Assembly: GCF_905372335.1 (NCBI RefSeq)
Contig: NZ_CAJPOU010000044.1
Coordinates: 1-9,956 of the forward strand
DNA: 9,956 bases
Source: Streptococcus sp. A12
GTDB taxonomy: Bacteria > Bacillota > Bacilli > Lactobacillales > Streptococcaceae
Reading direction: 5' to 3'
In this document: positions 1-7,648 of the stretch, one piece after another
Layout of the letters: every line of letters begins with the position of its first letter
Numbering within the stretch: the first letter of the stretch is position 1
Position numbers and translations under genes: made by a program
Notes under the pieces: generated by a model
Told to the model about the DNA's origin: nothing
The model's database searches: none
The model's input: only the letters and a program-made list of their open reading frames with translations

Positions 1-21
1 CGATTTCGTCGTCCCACCTCC

Positions 22-85
22 GCACAGTTGAGTAGGGCTGTAAAAGCTGATAAAATCAGCGTAGTAGAACCCACTCAACCACTGC
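22..85 (+). other. Imperfect palindrome with internal hairpin inside the left repeat
   Basis: Bases 22-37 (GCACAGTTGAGTAGGG) can pair with 70-85 (CCCACTCAACCACTGC) through GGG/CCC, GTTGAGT/ACTCAAC and GCA/TGC, with one bulge and one small internal loop. Nested inside is a perfect 6-bp hairpin, GCTGAT (46-51), loop AAA, ATCAGC (55-60). The nested pairing suggests that the repeat folds as single-stranded RNA or DNA. No function can be read from it. Confidence 0.55.
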
Positions 86-140
86 GTCTTGCTCGATAAT
101 CCAAAGACAATTGAGAGGCTTGGACTTTTGTCCCAGCCTC
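70..140 (+). repeat. Left copy of a 71-nt inverted repeat pair
   Basis: This segment is the reverse complement of 9886-9956 with 66 of 71 positions identical and no gaps. It begins CCCACTCAACCACTGCG and ends in a hairpin closing with GTCCCAGCCTC. The sequence before it (1-69) appears to belong to the same element, because 22-37 can pair with 70-85, but the other copy runs off the window at that point, so this cannot be confirmed here. A near-identical non-coding sequence in two places of one window suggests a dispersed intergenic repeat family. I cannot give it a published name. Confidence 0.85.
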
Positions 141-145
141 TTTTT
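115..145 (+). terminator. Intrinsic terminator, plus strand, within the left repeat
   Basis: GAGGCTTGGAC (115-125) pairs with GTCCCAGCCTC (130-140) around a TTTT loop: 11 positions with one mismatch, followed at once by TTTTT. The T-tract is on the plus strand, so it would best stop a plus-strand transcript entering from left of the window, convergent with recG. Read on the minus strand it could also end the recG transcript, but only ATTG-type sequence follows the stem there, so it would be weaker. Confidence 0.75.
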
Positions 146-156
146 CTTATCACTTC

Positions 157-2172
157 TTAATCCAGGTGTTCTTTCTGCTCCAAATGTAGAGACAGACAGT
201 GCCAATCTGGATGCTCTCGCCAATTAGGAGTCGTGACCACCTGAACAGCTACCTTTCGTGCTTCCTCTAAGATTGGATAATCTTCAATAAGGTTGGCCAC
301 TTGAAATTCTGGTATACCTGATTGACGCGTTCCAAAGATTTCCCCAGAGCCTCGTAGCTTGAGGTCTTCTTCTGCCAAGACAAACCCATTGGTGGTTTCG
401 GTCATGATTTTCATCCGACGCTTACCTGATTCTGTTTTGGGATTGGCAACTAATACTGCGTAAGACTGCTTATCACCACGCCCTACCCGACCTCTCAACT
501 GGTGCAATTGACTCAAACCGAAGCGGTCTGCATCCATGATAATCATGACGGTAGCATTGGGAACATTGACGCCGACCTCAATTACAGTTGTAGAAACTAG
601 TAAGTCAATTTCTCCCTGCTTAAAGGCCTGCATAATGGCCTCTTTTTCTTCCCCCTTCATCTTACCATGAAGGAGAGCAATACGGGCTCGGTCTCCAAAA
701 TAAGCAATCAATTCTTCCTCTAGAGCAATAGCATTTTTGAGGTCCAAGGCTTCCGATTCTTCAATCAAGGGAGAAATGACATAGGCTTGGGAGCCTTTTT
801 GAATTTCTTTGACCAGCCAATCCAAGACTAAATTTAACTGTTGATGCTTGACCCAGCGGGTGATAATCTCTTTTCGACCTGCTGGCATTTGGTCTATAAT
901 CGAAACATCCATATCTCCAAAAGCAGTGATTGCCAGAGTCCGGGGAATTGGGGTCGCTGTCATCATCAAGACATCCGGATTTTGGCCCTTTTCACGCAGG
1001 ATCCGTCTTTGGGCTACACCGAAACGGTGCTGCTCATCAATAATGACCAAGCCGAGATCATGAAAATGAACCCCCTCCTGAATCAAGGCATGGGTTCCCA
1101 CAATAAGGTCCACTTGCCCTGTCTGAATCAATTCCAAGCATTCTCTTCTCTCCGCAACTTTTAGACTGCCTGTTAAAAGAAGAATTCTAAGACTAGGAAA
1201 GAGAGAGGTCAAACTTTGTAAATGTTGCTCAGCTAGGATTTCAGTTGGGACCATCAAGGCCGCTTGCTTGCCAGCTGTTACAGCAGCATACATGGCCAAC
1301 CCAGCAACAACCGTTTTCCCACTTCCGACATCCCCTTGCAAGAGGCGATTCATGTGGTAAGGAGAGCGCATATCTGCTAGAATTTCGTTCAGACTTCGCT
1401 CCTGAGCTTCTGTCAACGTAAAAGGAAGCTTAGCTTGAAGAGCTTTTAGCTTCTTCTTATCCCAATCCAGCACAATTCCCTGTCCGACGGAACGATTTTC
1501 TTCCTTCAAGACCTGCAGTTGCAATTGGAAAAAGAGCAATTCTTCAAATTTCACTCGTCTCAAGGCCTGCTTATATTCCTCAAGATCCTTGGGAAAATGC
1601 ATAACCCGGACCGCTTGTCTGCGAGAAAGCAAGTGATACTTATCCATTAAAATCTGGGGTAAATTTTCTTCCAACAAGTTGTCTAAACCTGCTTCAAAAG
1701 CCGTCTTGATAACCTTTACTAGAGCTGACTGGCTCACCCCTTGAGATAAACGATAGACCGGTTGGAGGTCATCTTCGACTTGGGCTAACAGCTTCATCCC
1801 TGTCAAAGCTCCCTTGGCCTTATCCCATTTACCAAATACAGCCACTGTTTGCCCTAGTTCAATCTTGTCCGCTAGATAGGGCTGGTTAAAGAAACTAACT
1901 GCTAGGATCAGCTCCCCTTGTTTAATGGTAAAGCGAAGACGGTTACGCTTGTAACCATAATACTGGACATTGGCTGGGGTGGCAACAATTCCAGAAACAA
2001 CTGCTTTTTCTCCATCTTCCAGATCTAAAACATTTTTTGATTTAAAATCTTCATACCGAAATGGGAAGTAGAGCAAGAGGTCCTCAACCGTTTCGATTCC
2101 CAAATTCTTGTATTTTTCTGCTGATTTCGGTCCAATTCCTGGCAGGACAGAAAGTGGTTGGTGTAAGTTCAT
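157..2172 (-). CDS. recG: ATP-dependent DNA helicase RecG
   Basis: RecG is a superfamily 2 double-stranded DNA translocase that remodels stalled replication forks and branch-migrates Holliday junctions during recombination and repair in the cytoplasm. The 671-residue length matches the streptococcal family. The N-terminal wedge/OB region (about 1-240) opens with the helix-hairpin-helix-like LPGIGPKSAEKY. Helicase motifs follow in order: Walker A GDVGSGKT (280-287), DEQH box (379-382), TAT (405-407), STTVIEVGVNVP (527-538) and QLRGRVGRG (558-566). The RecG-type C-terminal region includes GTRQSG (614-619). The ATG is preceded by a perfect AGGAGG at 2178-2183 with a 5-nt gap. It is the last gene of the cluster, 97 nt after alr. 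A relic of the repeat lies just ahead of the ribosome binding site and the intact repeat follows the stop codon. Confidence 0.98.
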   Translation of the reverse strand: MNLHQPLSVLPGIGPKSAEKYKNLGIETVEDLLLYFPFRYEDFKSKNVLDLEDGEKAVVSGIVATPANVQYYGYKRNRLRFTIKQGELILAVSFFNQPYLADKIELGQTVAVFGKWDKAKGALTGMKLLAQVEDDLQPVYRLSQGVSQSALVKVIKTAFEAGLDNLLEENLPQILMDKYHLLSRRQAVRVMHFPKDLEEYKQALRRVKFEELLFFQLQLQVLKEENRSVGQGIVLDWDKKKLKALQAKLPFTLTEAQERSLNEILADMRSPYHMNRLLQGDVGSGKTVVAGLAMYAAVTAGKQAALMVPTEILAEQHLQSLTSLFPSLRILLLTGSLKVAERRECLELIQTGQVDLIVGTHALIQEGVHFHDLGLVIIDEQHRFGVAQRRILREKGQNPDVLMMTATPIPRTLAITAFGDMDVSIIDQMPAGRKEIITRWVKHQQLNLVLDWLVKEIQKGSQAYVISPLIEESEALDLKNAIALEEELIAYFGDRARIALLHGKMKGEEKEAIMQAFKQGEIDLLVSTTVIEVGVNVPNATVMIIMDADRFGLSQLHQLRGRVGRGDKQSYAVLVANPKTESGKRRMKIMTETTNGFVLAEEDLKLRGSGEIFGTRQSGIPEFQVANLIEDYPILEEARKVAVQVVTTPNWREHPDWHCLSLHLEQKEHLD

Positions 2173-2187
2173 TCTTTCCTCCTAGAT

Positions 2188-2221
2188 AAGAAAGGAGGCT
2201 GGGACCACCGTCATCAACCTC
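2188..2221 (-). terminator. Hairpin with T-rich tail between alr and recG
   Basis: On the minus strand GAGGTTG (2215-2221) can pair with CAGCCTC (2195-2201), seven pairs including one G-U, followed by CTTTCTT. It sits 12 nt before the recG Shine-Dalgarno site, so it could reduce read-through from alr into recG. The stem is short, the loop long and the T-tract broken, so termination would be partial at best. Its 3' half matches the 3' half of the terminators in the repeats at both window ends. Confidence 0.4.
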
Positions 2222-2269
2222 TTTCATCTCGAACTTTTTATAAAAGGAAGCTGGGAAAAGACAAACAAC

Positions 2270-3397
2270 TTACTTCCCACTGTCTTCCTTTGTTGGACGA
2301 TAAACTCTTGGTACGCGATCACTCAAGACACAAACAACCTCATAGTTGATCGTGCCTCGATAGATTGCTACATCCGTTGTCGTTATAGCTAGATCACCAT
2401 CCCTTCCGATCAATACTACCTTAGTCCCAATCGGGTAGGCCTTCGGTAGGCGAATGGTGATTTGGTCCATGGATACGCGACCGACAATCGGGCAGAATTG
2501 CCCATCAACAAGGACATGAAAACCTTGCATATCTCTGGTCCAGCCATCTGCATAGCCAATTGGAATGGTCCCAATCCACTCTTCCTCACTAGTCTGATAG
2601 GTCGCTCCATAGCCAACTGTCTGCCCCACTTCTAGTGGTTTGATATGGACCAATTCTGTTTCCAGACTCAGAGCAGGACGGATGCTATAGGGAAGCTCTA
2701 ACTCTCTTCCACTTGGATTGAGACCATACATGACATCACCCAGTCGGACAGCATTAAAAATGGTATCAGCATGCCATAAAGTTGTTGCTGAATTGCTGGC
2801 ATGAACGATTTTAGGAGTATAGGGCAAGAGCTCCAACAAGCTCTTAAATCGTTGCAACTGGCCTTGGAAATGCCGGTCATCTTTCTCATCAGCTGTAGCA
2901 AAATGAGTAAAGATCCCTTCCACTTCTGCTCCATGATCTCTTAATAAGATCATGGCTTCCTGCAAGTCTTCTGCCGAACGAAAACCAATTCGTCCCATTC
3001 CTGAATCCACTTTAATATGAACCTTCAACCCAGTCAAATCAGACTTTTCAGCCAACAATGCTTTCAACCACTCGAGACTAGCCACTGTATAACGAATTTC
3101 CTCTTTGATGGCGATCGCAACGTGTTCTACTGGTGCAACGCCCAAAATTAAGATCGGCTTTTCACCTGCTACTTGGCGAACTTCCAAGGCTTCATCTAGA
3201 TTGGAGACACAAAAAGCATCTACTAGTGGCAATAAACGTTCTACCACTGGTTCAACCCCATGGCCGTATGCATTTGCCTTGACAACTGCAAAGGTCAAGG
3301 TCTCTTTCGGAATATGGGCTTGTATTTGTTGAACATTATAGGCAATAGCCTCTACATCCACATATGCTCGCGTTGGTCTATGTATACTAGCTTTCAT
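2270..3397 (-). CDS. alr: Alanine racemase (PLP-dependent)
   Basis: Alr interconverts L- and D-alanine with pyridoxal phosphate and supplies D-alanine for peptidoglycan and teichoic acid modification. The chosen start gives 375 residues, close to the streptococcal norm. The PLP lysine is K40 in VVKANAYGHG. The barrel carries the DSGMGRIGF stretch (131-139) and SNSATT (201-206). The second catalytic base is Y263 in GYGATY. The C-terminal beta domain has IGYADGW (280-286) and SMDQ (309-312). An ATG seven codons upstream (3418) is open, but 3397 is better: it has GGAGG just upstream and begins MKASIHRPT, like the pneumococcal protein. The gene overlaps acpS by 11 nt (3387-3397), which suggests translational coupling. 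Confidence 0.97.
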   Translation of the reverse strand: MKASIHRPTRAYVDVEAIAYNVQQIQAHIPKETLTFAVVKANAYGHGVEPVVERLLPLVDAFCVSNLDEALEVRQVAGEKPILILGVAPVEHVAIAIKEEIRYTVASLEWLKALLAEKSDLTGLKVHIKVDSGMGRIGFRSAEDLQEAMILLRDHGAEVEGIFTHFATADEKDDRHFQGQLQRFKSLLELLPYTPKIVHASNSATTLWHADTIFNAVRLGDVMYGLNPSGRELELPYSIRPALSLETELVHIKPLEVGQTVGYGATYQTSEEEWIGTIPIGYADGWTRDMQGFHVLVDGQFCPIVGRVSMDQITIRLPKAYPIGTKVVLIGRDGDLAITTTDVAIYRGTINYEVVCVLSDRVPRVYRPTKEDSGK

Positions 3398-3749
3398 TTC
3401 TTTCCTCCAAAATGACACTGGTCGAAACTAAATCGCCTGAGTGACTAATCGATACCCAAATCTTTCCACTAAAAGGAGCTTTTGAAAAATAGGGAGCTCC
3501 TTTTTGATTGGTTAGAATTTCCAGATCCTGAAATCCTACTGGACCAATTCCTGTTCCCCAAGCCTTGGAAAAGGCTTCTTTGGCAGACCATCGACCTGCC
3601 AGGTATTCCATTTTCCTTTTTCCAGATAATTGGTCAAACCGTTCTCGTTCCGTCTCTGTCAATACCTTAGAAGCAAATCTCGGATGTCTCTGGTAGGCTT
3701 GTTCAATGGATTGGATCGATTCGATATCTATCCCATGTCCAACAATCAT
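3387..3749 (-). CDS. acpS: Holo-[acyl-carrier-protein] synthase
   Basis: AcpS moves the 4'-phosphopantetheine arm from coenzyme A to a serine of acyl carrier protein, making it active for fatty acid synthesis. The 120-residue length is that of the trimeric AcpS family. The magnesium-binding residues are D8 in VGHGIDIE and E58 in WSAKEAF (54-60). The conserved GTGI (65-68), GAPYF (84-88) and SISHS (100-104) are present. The ATG at 3749 has GAGGA at 3756-3760. The last codons overlap the start of alr, and the alr ribosome binding site lies inside acpS. A terminator separates it from the DAHP synthase gene upstream, and I found no convincing promoter in the 83-nt gap. Confidence 0.97.
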   Translation of the reverse strand: MIVGHGIDIESIQSIEQAYQRHPRFASKVLTETERERFDQLSGKRKMEYLAGRWSAKEAFSKAWGTGIGPVGFQDLEILTNQKGAPYFSKAPFSGKIWVSISHSGDLVSTSVILEERNES

Positions 3750-3790
3750 ATCTTTTCCTCTTTAATGATTTTCTATCAGCAACTCTATTT

Positions 3791-3826
3791 AAGAAGGAAA
3801 GGGCTGAGAATATTTTCTCCAGCCCT
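3791..3826 (-). terminator. Intrinsic terminator after the DAHP synthase gene
   Basis: On the minus strand AGGGCT (3821-3826) pairs with AGCCCT (3800-3805), and inside this GAGAA (3815-3819) pairs with TTCTC (3806-3810) around an AATA loop, with a single unpaired G. The tail is T- and C-rich (TTTCCTTCTT). It lies directly behind the DAHP synthase stop codon and would end or thin the secA transcript before acpS. Confidence 0.75.
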
Positions 3827-3832
3827 CTCCTC

Positions 3833-4864
3833 TTATTCAGCTACATACTGATAAATTTCTCGTACTAAGCTTTCTGTCTTTTCCCAACCCAAGCATGGGT
3901 CTGTGATCGATTGACCAAATACTTCTGGTTGATCTTGACGACCGTCCTCTAAATAAGATTCAATCATAAATCCACGGACTACATCATGGATAATTGGATT
4001 CCAGCTACGATTTGTAAGGGTTTCTCTGACAATGCGAATCTGCTCAGTAAATTTTTTCCCAGAATTATCATGATTGGTATCAACCAGGATAAATGGATGT
4101 TGCAAGCCCAAGGCTTGGTAGCGATGCGCAACTTCTAGCAGATCTTCATAGTGGTAATTTGGAATGTTTTTCCCATTCGCGTCTAAGGCTCCACGCAGAA
4201 TAGCATGCCCGAATGGATTTCCACTTGTCTCCACAGAACGACCATTATAGAAGAAATGGTGCCCATGTTGTGCAGCATAAATTGCATTAAACATGACCGA
4301 CAGATTTCCAGACGTTGGATTTTTCAATCCAGTTGGGACTGAGATGCCACTCGCCACAAATCGATGGCCTTGATTTTCTACAGAACGTGCCCCAATAGCA
4401 ACATAAGAAAGGAGATCCTCAACAAATGGGTAGGTCTCTGGATACAATAGTTCATCTGCTGTTGTCAAACCAGTCTCGGTAATCACTCGGTGATGCAGGC
4501 GACGAACTGCCTTTAAGCCAGCTACAAAACTTGGTCCTGAAGCAGTATCCGGTTGATGCATCAAGCCTTTATAGCCATCTCCATTGGTCCGAGGTTTGGC
4601 AGTATAGACCCGCATCACAATGAAGACCCGATCTTTAACTTCTTCCTGAAGGGCTGCAAGGCGACGAGCATATTCCATCACTGCTTCCTCATTATCTGAT
4701 GAACATGGTCCCATCACAAGCAAAATCCGCTTGTCTTCCCCCTTCAAAATAGAGGCTAGTTCACGGTCACGCGCTTCTTTGCGAGCTAAATGTTCACCTT
4801 CTAAGAGATAAAGAGAAGTTACTGCTGTTTCATCAATGATTGGGCTAGTAGCTGTAAAAGACAT
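3833..4864 (-). CDS. aroF: 3-deoxy-7-phosphoheptulonate synthase, class I
   Basis: DAHP synthase condenses phosphoenolpyruvate with erythrose 4-phosphate, the first step of the shikimate pathway to aromatic amino acids. The 343-residue protein is a class I enzyme of the AroF/AroG/AroH type. Active-site stretches seen are GPCSSDN (52-58), the KPRTNGDGYKG loop (90-100), GARSVENQGHR (158-168), GLKNPTSG (179-186), DTNHDNSGK (262-270), MIESYLEDGRQ (300-310) and SITDPCLGW (319-327). The start at 4864 has AAGGA at 4872-4876. Only 20 nt separate it from the secA stop, so it probably shares the secA transcript. As I recall, pneumococcus has two tandem DAHP synthase genes here; this window has one. The symbol is a best guess among paralogue names. 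Confidence 0.95.
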   Translation of the reverse strand: MSFTATSPIIDETAVTSLYLLEGEHLARKEARDRELASILKGEDKRILLVMGPCSSDNEEAVMEYARRLAALQEEVKDRVFIVMRVYTAKPRTNGDGYKGLMHQPDTASGPSFVAGLKAVRRLHHRVITETGLTTADELLYPETYPFVEDLLSYVAIGARSVENQGHRFVASGISVPTGLKNPTSGNLSVMFNAIYAAQHGHHFFYNGRSVETSGNPFGHAILRGALDANGKNIPNYHYEDLLEVAHRYQALGLQHPFILVDTNHDNSGKKFTEQIRIVRETLTNRSWNPIIHDVVRGFMIESYLEDGRQDQPEVFGQSITDPCLGWEKTESLVREIYQYVAE

Positions 4865-4884
4865 AGGCTGATCCTTTCATCCGA

Positions 4885-7404
4885 TTAGAGTTTTTTACCG
4901 TGGCAATTTTTAAATTTCTTACCAGATCCACATGGACAGATGTCATTGCGTTTGATTTGACTCAAGTCGAGATCTTCTGGTAAATCGTTTTTTTGAGCGG
5001 CAATATTACGAGTCGCTGTCGTTGAAATACTGTGCTCTGTACGAGGACGCTCTTGTTCATGGATTTGAGCTTTCATCATCAAACGAGTCACATCAAACTC
5101 GATGGAGCCAATCATATCGTTGAACATACGGAATCCTTCTGATTGGTATTCAACCACAGGATTGTTTTGTGCATAACCACGGAGACCGACAGCATTACGC
5201 AATTGATCCAAGGCATCGATGTGATCGGTCCATTTGCTATCCACAACGCGAAGGATCAAGACTTTTTGGAATTCTCTGACTGCTTCTTCATCACGTAATT
5301 TCGCCACTTGGTTTTCATAAACCTCTTCAGCGCGTTTGTACAAGTAATCAATCACATCTTTATCAGATTTGCCTTCAATATCACTCTCAGAAATCGTATC
5401 TTCAGGGACCAAATTGTATTTGGCAAAGTTCAGAATAGCTTCGATCCGTTCTTCCTTGCTTGAGTGGCTAGCTCCTTCAACGATCCGTTTAATGGTTCGT
5501 TTGATCATGGCCTTGATTTCTGGCGCCAAATCACGATCCGCTGTAATGACATCATAGCGTTGAGAGTAGATAATCTCGCGTTGTTCCCGCATAACATCAT
5601 CATACTGAAGGACTTGCTTACGAGTGTCATAGTTGTTCCCTTCCACTCGTTTTTGAGCTGCTTCAACTTGGCGTGTAAACATGTTGGATCTGATGACAGA
5701 TTCTTCTTCGCTTAGTTTGAAGCGGTCCAGCAAGGCTTTGATGCGTTCTGAACCGAAACGACGCATCAACTCATCTTCAAGAGAAAGGTAGAATTGAGAT
5801 TCACCTGGATCCCCTTGACGTCCAGAACGTCCACGCAACTGGTTATCAATACGACGGCTTTCATGACGCTCTGTACCAATCACACAAAGTCCACCTAGTT
5901 CACGAACCCCTTCACCGAGCTTGATATCGGTACCACGTCCGGCCATGTTGGTCGCGATGGTAACGGCACCACGTTGACCAGCGTTCATGATGATTTGCGC
6001 TTCTTTGTAGTGGTTTTTCGCATTCAAAACTTCGTGAGGAACGCCTGCTTCAACCAAGAGGCGGGATAGGTAGTCACTGGTTTCAACGGCAACGGTACCC
6101 ACCAAGACTGGTTGTCCTTTTTCATAGCGAGCTTTTACATCTTCTACTACAGCTTTAAACTTCGATTTCAAGCTTGGGTAGAGAAGGTCCGGATGGTCAA
6201 TACGAGCAATCGGACGATTAGTTGGAATTGGAATAACGCGAATGTTGTAGATTTCACGGAATTCTTCTTCTTCTGTTTTACCAGTACCTGTCATCCCTGA
6301 AAGTTTCTTATACATCCGGAACAAGTTTTGGTAAGTAATAGAAGCTGATGTTTTGGTCTCTTCTTGGACTGGTACACCTTCTTTAGCCTCAATCGCTTGG
6401 TGCAAGCCGTCAGAATAACGACGACCTTCCATGGTACGACCTGTAAATTGGTCGACGATCAAGATTTCTTGATCTTCACTGACTACATAGTCGATATCCA
6501 AAATCATGATGTAGTTAGCACGGAGGGCATTGTCGATGTAGTGTGTTAAGGCAACATTTTCAATGTCGTACAAGTTTTCAAGATTAAAGTAACTTTCAGC
6601 CTTATCAATCCCAGAATCTGACAAACCAATCGTTTTTGAAGGGACGTCAATAATATAGTCTTCTTTTTCCAAAGATTTTACATAGGTATCCGCCATGTGA
6701 TAGAGTTGACTAGTTTCTGTAGAAGTCTGACCTGAAACAATCAATGGCGTACGGGCTTCATCAATTAAGATGGAGTCTACCTCATCAACCAAGGCATAAT
6801 TCAAAGGACGTTGTACCATATTTTCGGCACGAACAACCATGTTATCACGCAAATAGTCGAAACCAATTTCCGCGTTGGTTGAATAGGTGATATCACAAGC
6901 ATAAGCTTCTTGTTTTTCAGACGGTGATTTTGCAGCCAAGTTGATCCCAACTGAAAGACCTAGCCATGAGTACAACTCACCCATCTCAGTCGCATCACGT
7001 TCTGTCAGGTATTCATTGACAGTGACAACGTGAACTCCTTGGCCAGATAGGGCATTCAAATATACCGGCATGGTCGCAGTCAAGGTTTTTCCTTCCCCTG
7101 TACGCATTTCTGGAACGTCACCATGGTGAAGAACAATACCCCCCATGACCTGTACTTTATAAGGGAACAAGCCCAAGACACGCTTGGCACCTTCGCGAAC
7201 TACCGCAAAAGCTTCATACAGAAGGTCATCCAATGATTCGCCATCTTGGTAGCGTTGCTTGAACTCTTCTGTTTTCGCTTTCAGTTCATCATCTGACAAG
7301 GCAGCCATTTGATCTTCGTATGAGAAGACCTTGTCTGCCATCTTTTCCAATCGTCTTAATTCACCTTTATCATTTTCGATAATTGTTTTTAATAAATTAG
7401 CCAT
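4885..7404 (-). CDS. secA: Preprotein translocase ATPase SecA
   Basis: SecA is the ATPase motor that pushes secreted proteins through the SecYEG channel, working between cytoplasm and inner face of the membrane. The 839 residues match the main streptococcal SecA rather than the accessory SecA2. Seen in order: Walker A MRTGEGKT (100-107), Walker B LVDEVDSILIDEARTPL (205-221), MTGTGKTEEEEF (371-382), TNMAGRGTDIKLG (485-497) and QLRGRSGRQGD (522-532). The C-terminus ends in the zinc-binding SEC-C motif, with C823, C825, C834 and H835 in CPCGSGKKFKNCHG, which in the family also contacts SecB or phospholipid. The ATG at 7404 has TAAGGA a few bases upstream and its own promoter. Confidence 0.98.
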   Translation of the reverse strand: MANLLKTIIENDKGELRRLEKMADKVFSYEDQMAALSDDELKAKTEEFKQRYQDGESLDDLLYEAFAVVREGAKRVLGLFPYKVQVMGGIVLHHGDVPEMRTGEGKTLTATMPVYLNALSGQGVHVVTVNEYLTERDATEMGELYSWLGLSVGINLAAKSPSEKQEAYACDITYSTNAEIGFDYLRDNMVVRAENMVQRPLNYALVDEVDSILIDEARTPLIVSGQTSTETSQLYHMADTYVKSLEKEDYIIDVPSKTIGLSDSGIDKAESYFNLENLYDIENVALTHYIDNALRANYIMILDIDYVVSEDQEILIVDQFTGRTMEGRRYSDGLHQAIEAKEGVPVQEETKTSASITYQNLFRMYKKLSGMTGTGKTEEEEFREIYNIRVIPIPTNRPIARIDHPDLLYPSLKSKFKAVVEDVKARYEKGQPVLVGTVAVETSDYLSRLLVEAGVPHEVLNAKNHYKEAQIIMNAGQRGAVTIATNMAGRGTDIKLGEGVRELGGLCVIGTERHESRRIDNQLRGRSGRQGDPGESQFYLSLEDELMRRFGSERIKALLDRFKLSEEESVIRSNMFTRQVEAAQKRVEGNNYDTRKQVLQYDDVMREQREIIYSQRYDVITADRDLAPEIKAMIKRTIKRIVEGASHSSKEERIEAILNFAKYNLVPEDTISESDIEGKSDKDVIDYLYKRAEEVYENQVAKLRDEEAVREFQKVLILRVVDSKWTDHIDALDQLRNAVGLRGYAQNNPVVEYQSEGFRMFNDMIGSIEFDVTRLMMKAQIHEQERPRTEHSISTTATRNIAAQKNDLPEDLDLSQIKRNDICPCGSGKKFKNCHGKKL

Positions 7405-7450
7405 TAGTTTCCTTACTTTTCAAATTTCTTAAATTTTAAACGTTCTCTTT

Positions 7451-7479
7451 ATTATAGCATTTTTTAAACATTTTTTCAA
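7451..7479 (-). promoter_or_regulatory. Sigma-70-type promoter of secA
   Basis: On the minus strand the -35 is TTGAAA (7474-7479) and the -10 is TATAAT (7451-7456), with exactly 17 bp between. A TG one base ahead of the -10 makes it an extended -10 site. Transcription would start near 7444, giving a leader of about 40 nt. It probably serves secA and the DAHP synthase gene. Confidence 0.85.
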
Positions 7480-7534
7480 GATTAAGGCTGTATCTTACAA
7501 GACTTTCGAGTGGTTTTTTTCGTGTGAGAAAATC

Positions 7535-7563
7535 CAAAAAGATGCCTGCTCAAGCAGACATCT
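7535..7563 (-). terminator. Intrinsic terminator between kimA and secA
   Basis: On the minus strand AGATGTCTGC (7554-7563) pairs with GCAGGCATCT (7540-7549) around a TTGA loop: ten pairs including one G-U, followed by TTTTT. It is the best terminator in the kimA-secA gap and lies 56 nt upstream of the secA -35, so it insulates secA from kimA. Its 5' arm is repeated next to the kimA stop codon. Confidence 0.85.
7552..7563 (+). repeat. 12-bp direct repeat, copy 1 (AAGCAGACATCT)
   Basis: AAGCAGACATCT occurs here and again, exactly, at 7819-7830. The 255 nt between the copies hold the structured element. This copy doubles as one arm of the kimA-secA terminator. The arrangement resembles a duplicated target site around an insertion, but I see no clear terminal inverted repeats directly next to the two copies. 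Confidence 0.6.
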
Positions 7564-7585
7564 GAAAGTGGAGACAAACTGTTCA

Positions 7586-7613
7586 TTGATACAAATCTAA
7601 TAAATTCTATAAA
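7586..7613 (+). promoter_or_regulatory. Possible plus-strand promoter in the kimA-secA gap
   Basis: TTGATA (7586-7591) and TATAAA (7608-7613) are separated by 16 bp on the plus strand, against the direction of every gene here. Transcription would begin near 7620 and run through the cloverleaf element. The region is very A/T-rich, so a chance match is quite possible. Confidence 0.3.
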
Positions 7614-7635
7614 AATTATACTCGTTAGAATTATT
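7599..7635. other. A/T-rich inverted repeat beside the cloverleaf element
   Basis: AATAAATTCTA (7599-7609) faces TAGAATTATT (7626-7635), complementary except for one bulged base, around a 16-nt spacer. It lies between the kimA-secA terminator and the cloverleaf element and may be part of the same inserted segment. It overlaps the -10 of the possible plus-strand promoter. Confidence 0.4.
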
Positions 7636-7648
7636 CAATCATCTACTG

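Noticed and set aside
841..1164. Plus-strand reading frames inside recG
   Set aside because: They lie wholly within a confident recG coding region, have no ribosome binding site and no recognisable protein features.
2242..2277. Terminator directly behind alr
   Set aside because: GGGAAG near the alr stop can pair with part of CTTTTCCC and T's follow CTTCC, but the pairing is short and ambiguous, so I did not annotate it.
3398..3418. Upstream ATG for alr giving seven more residues
   Set aside because: The ATG at 3397 has GGAGG at proper spacing and matches the family N-terminus. The longer form would put that site inside the coding region.
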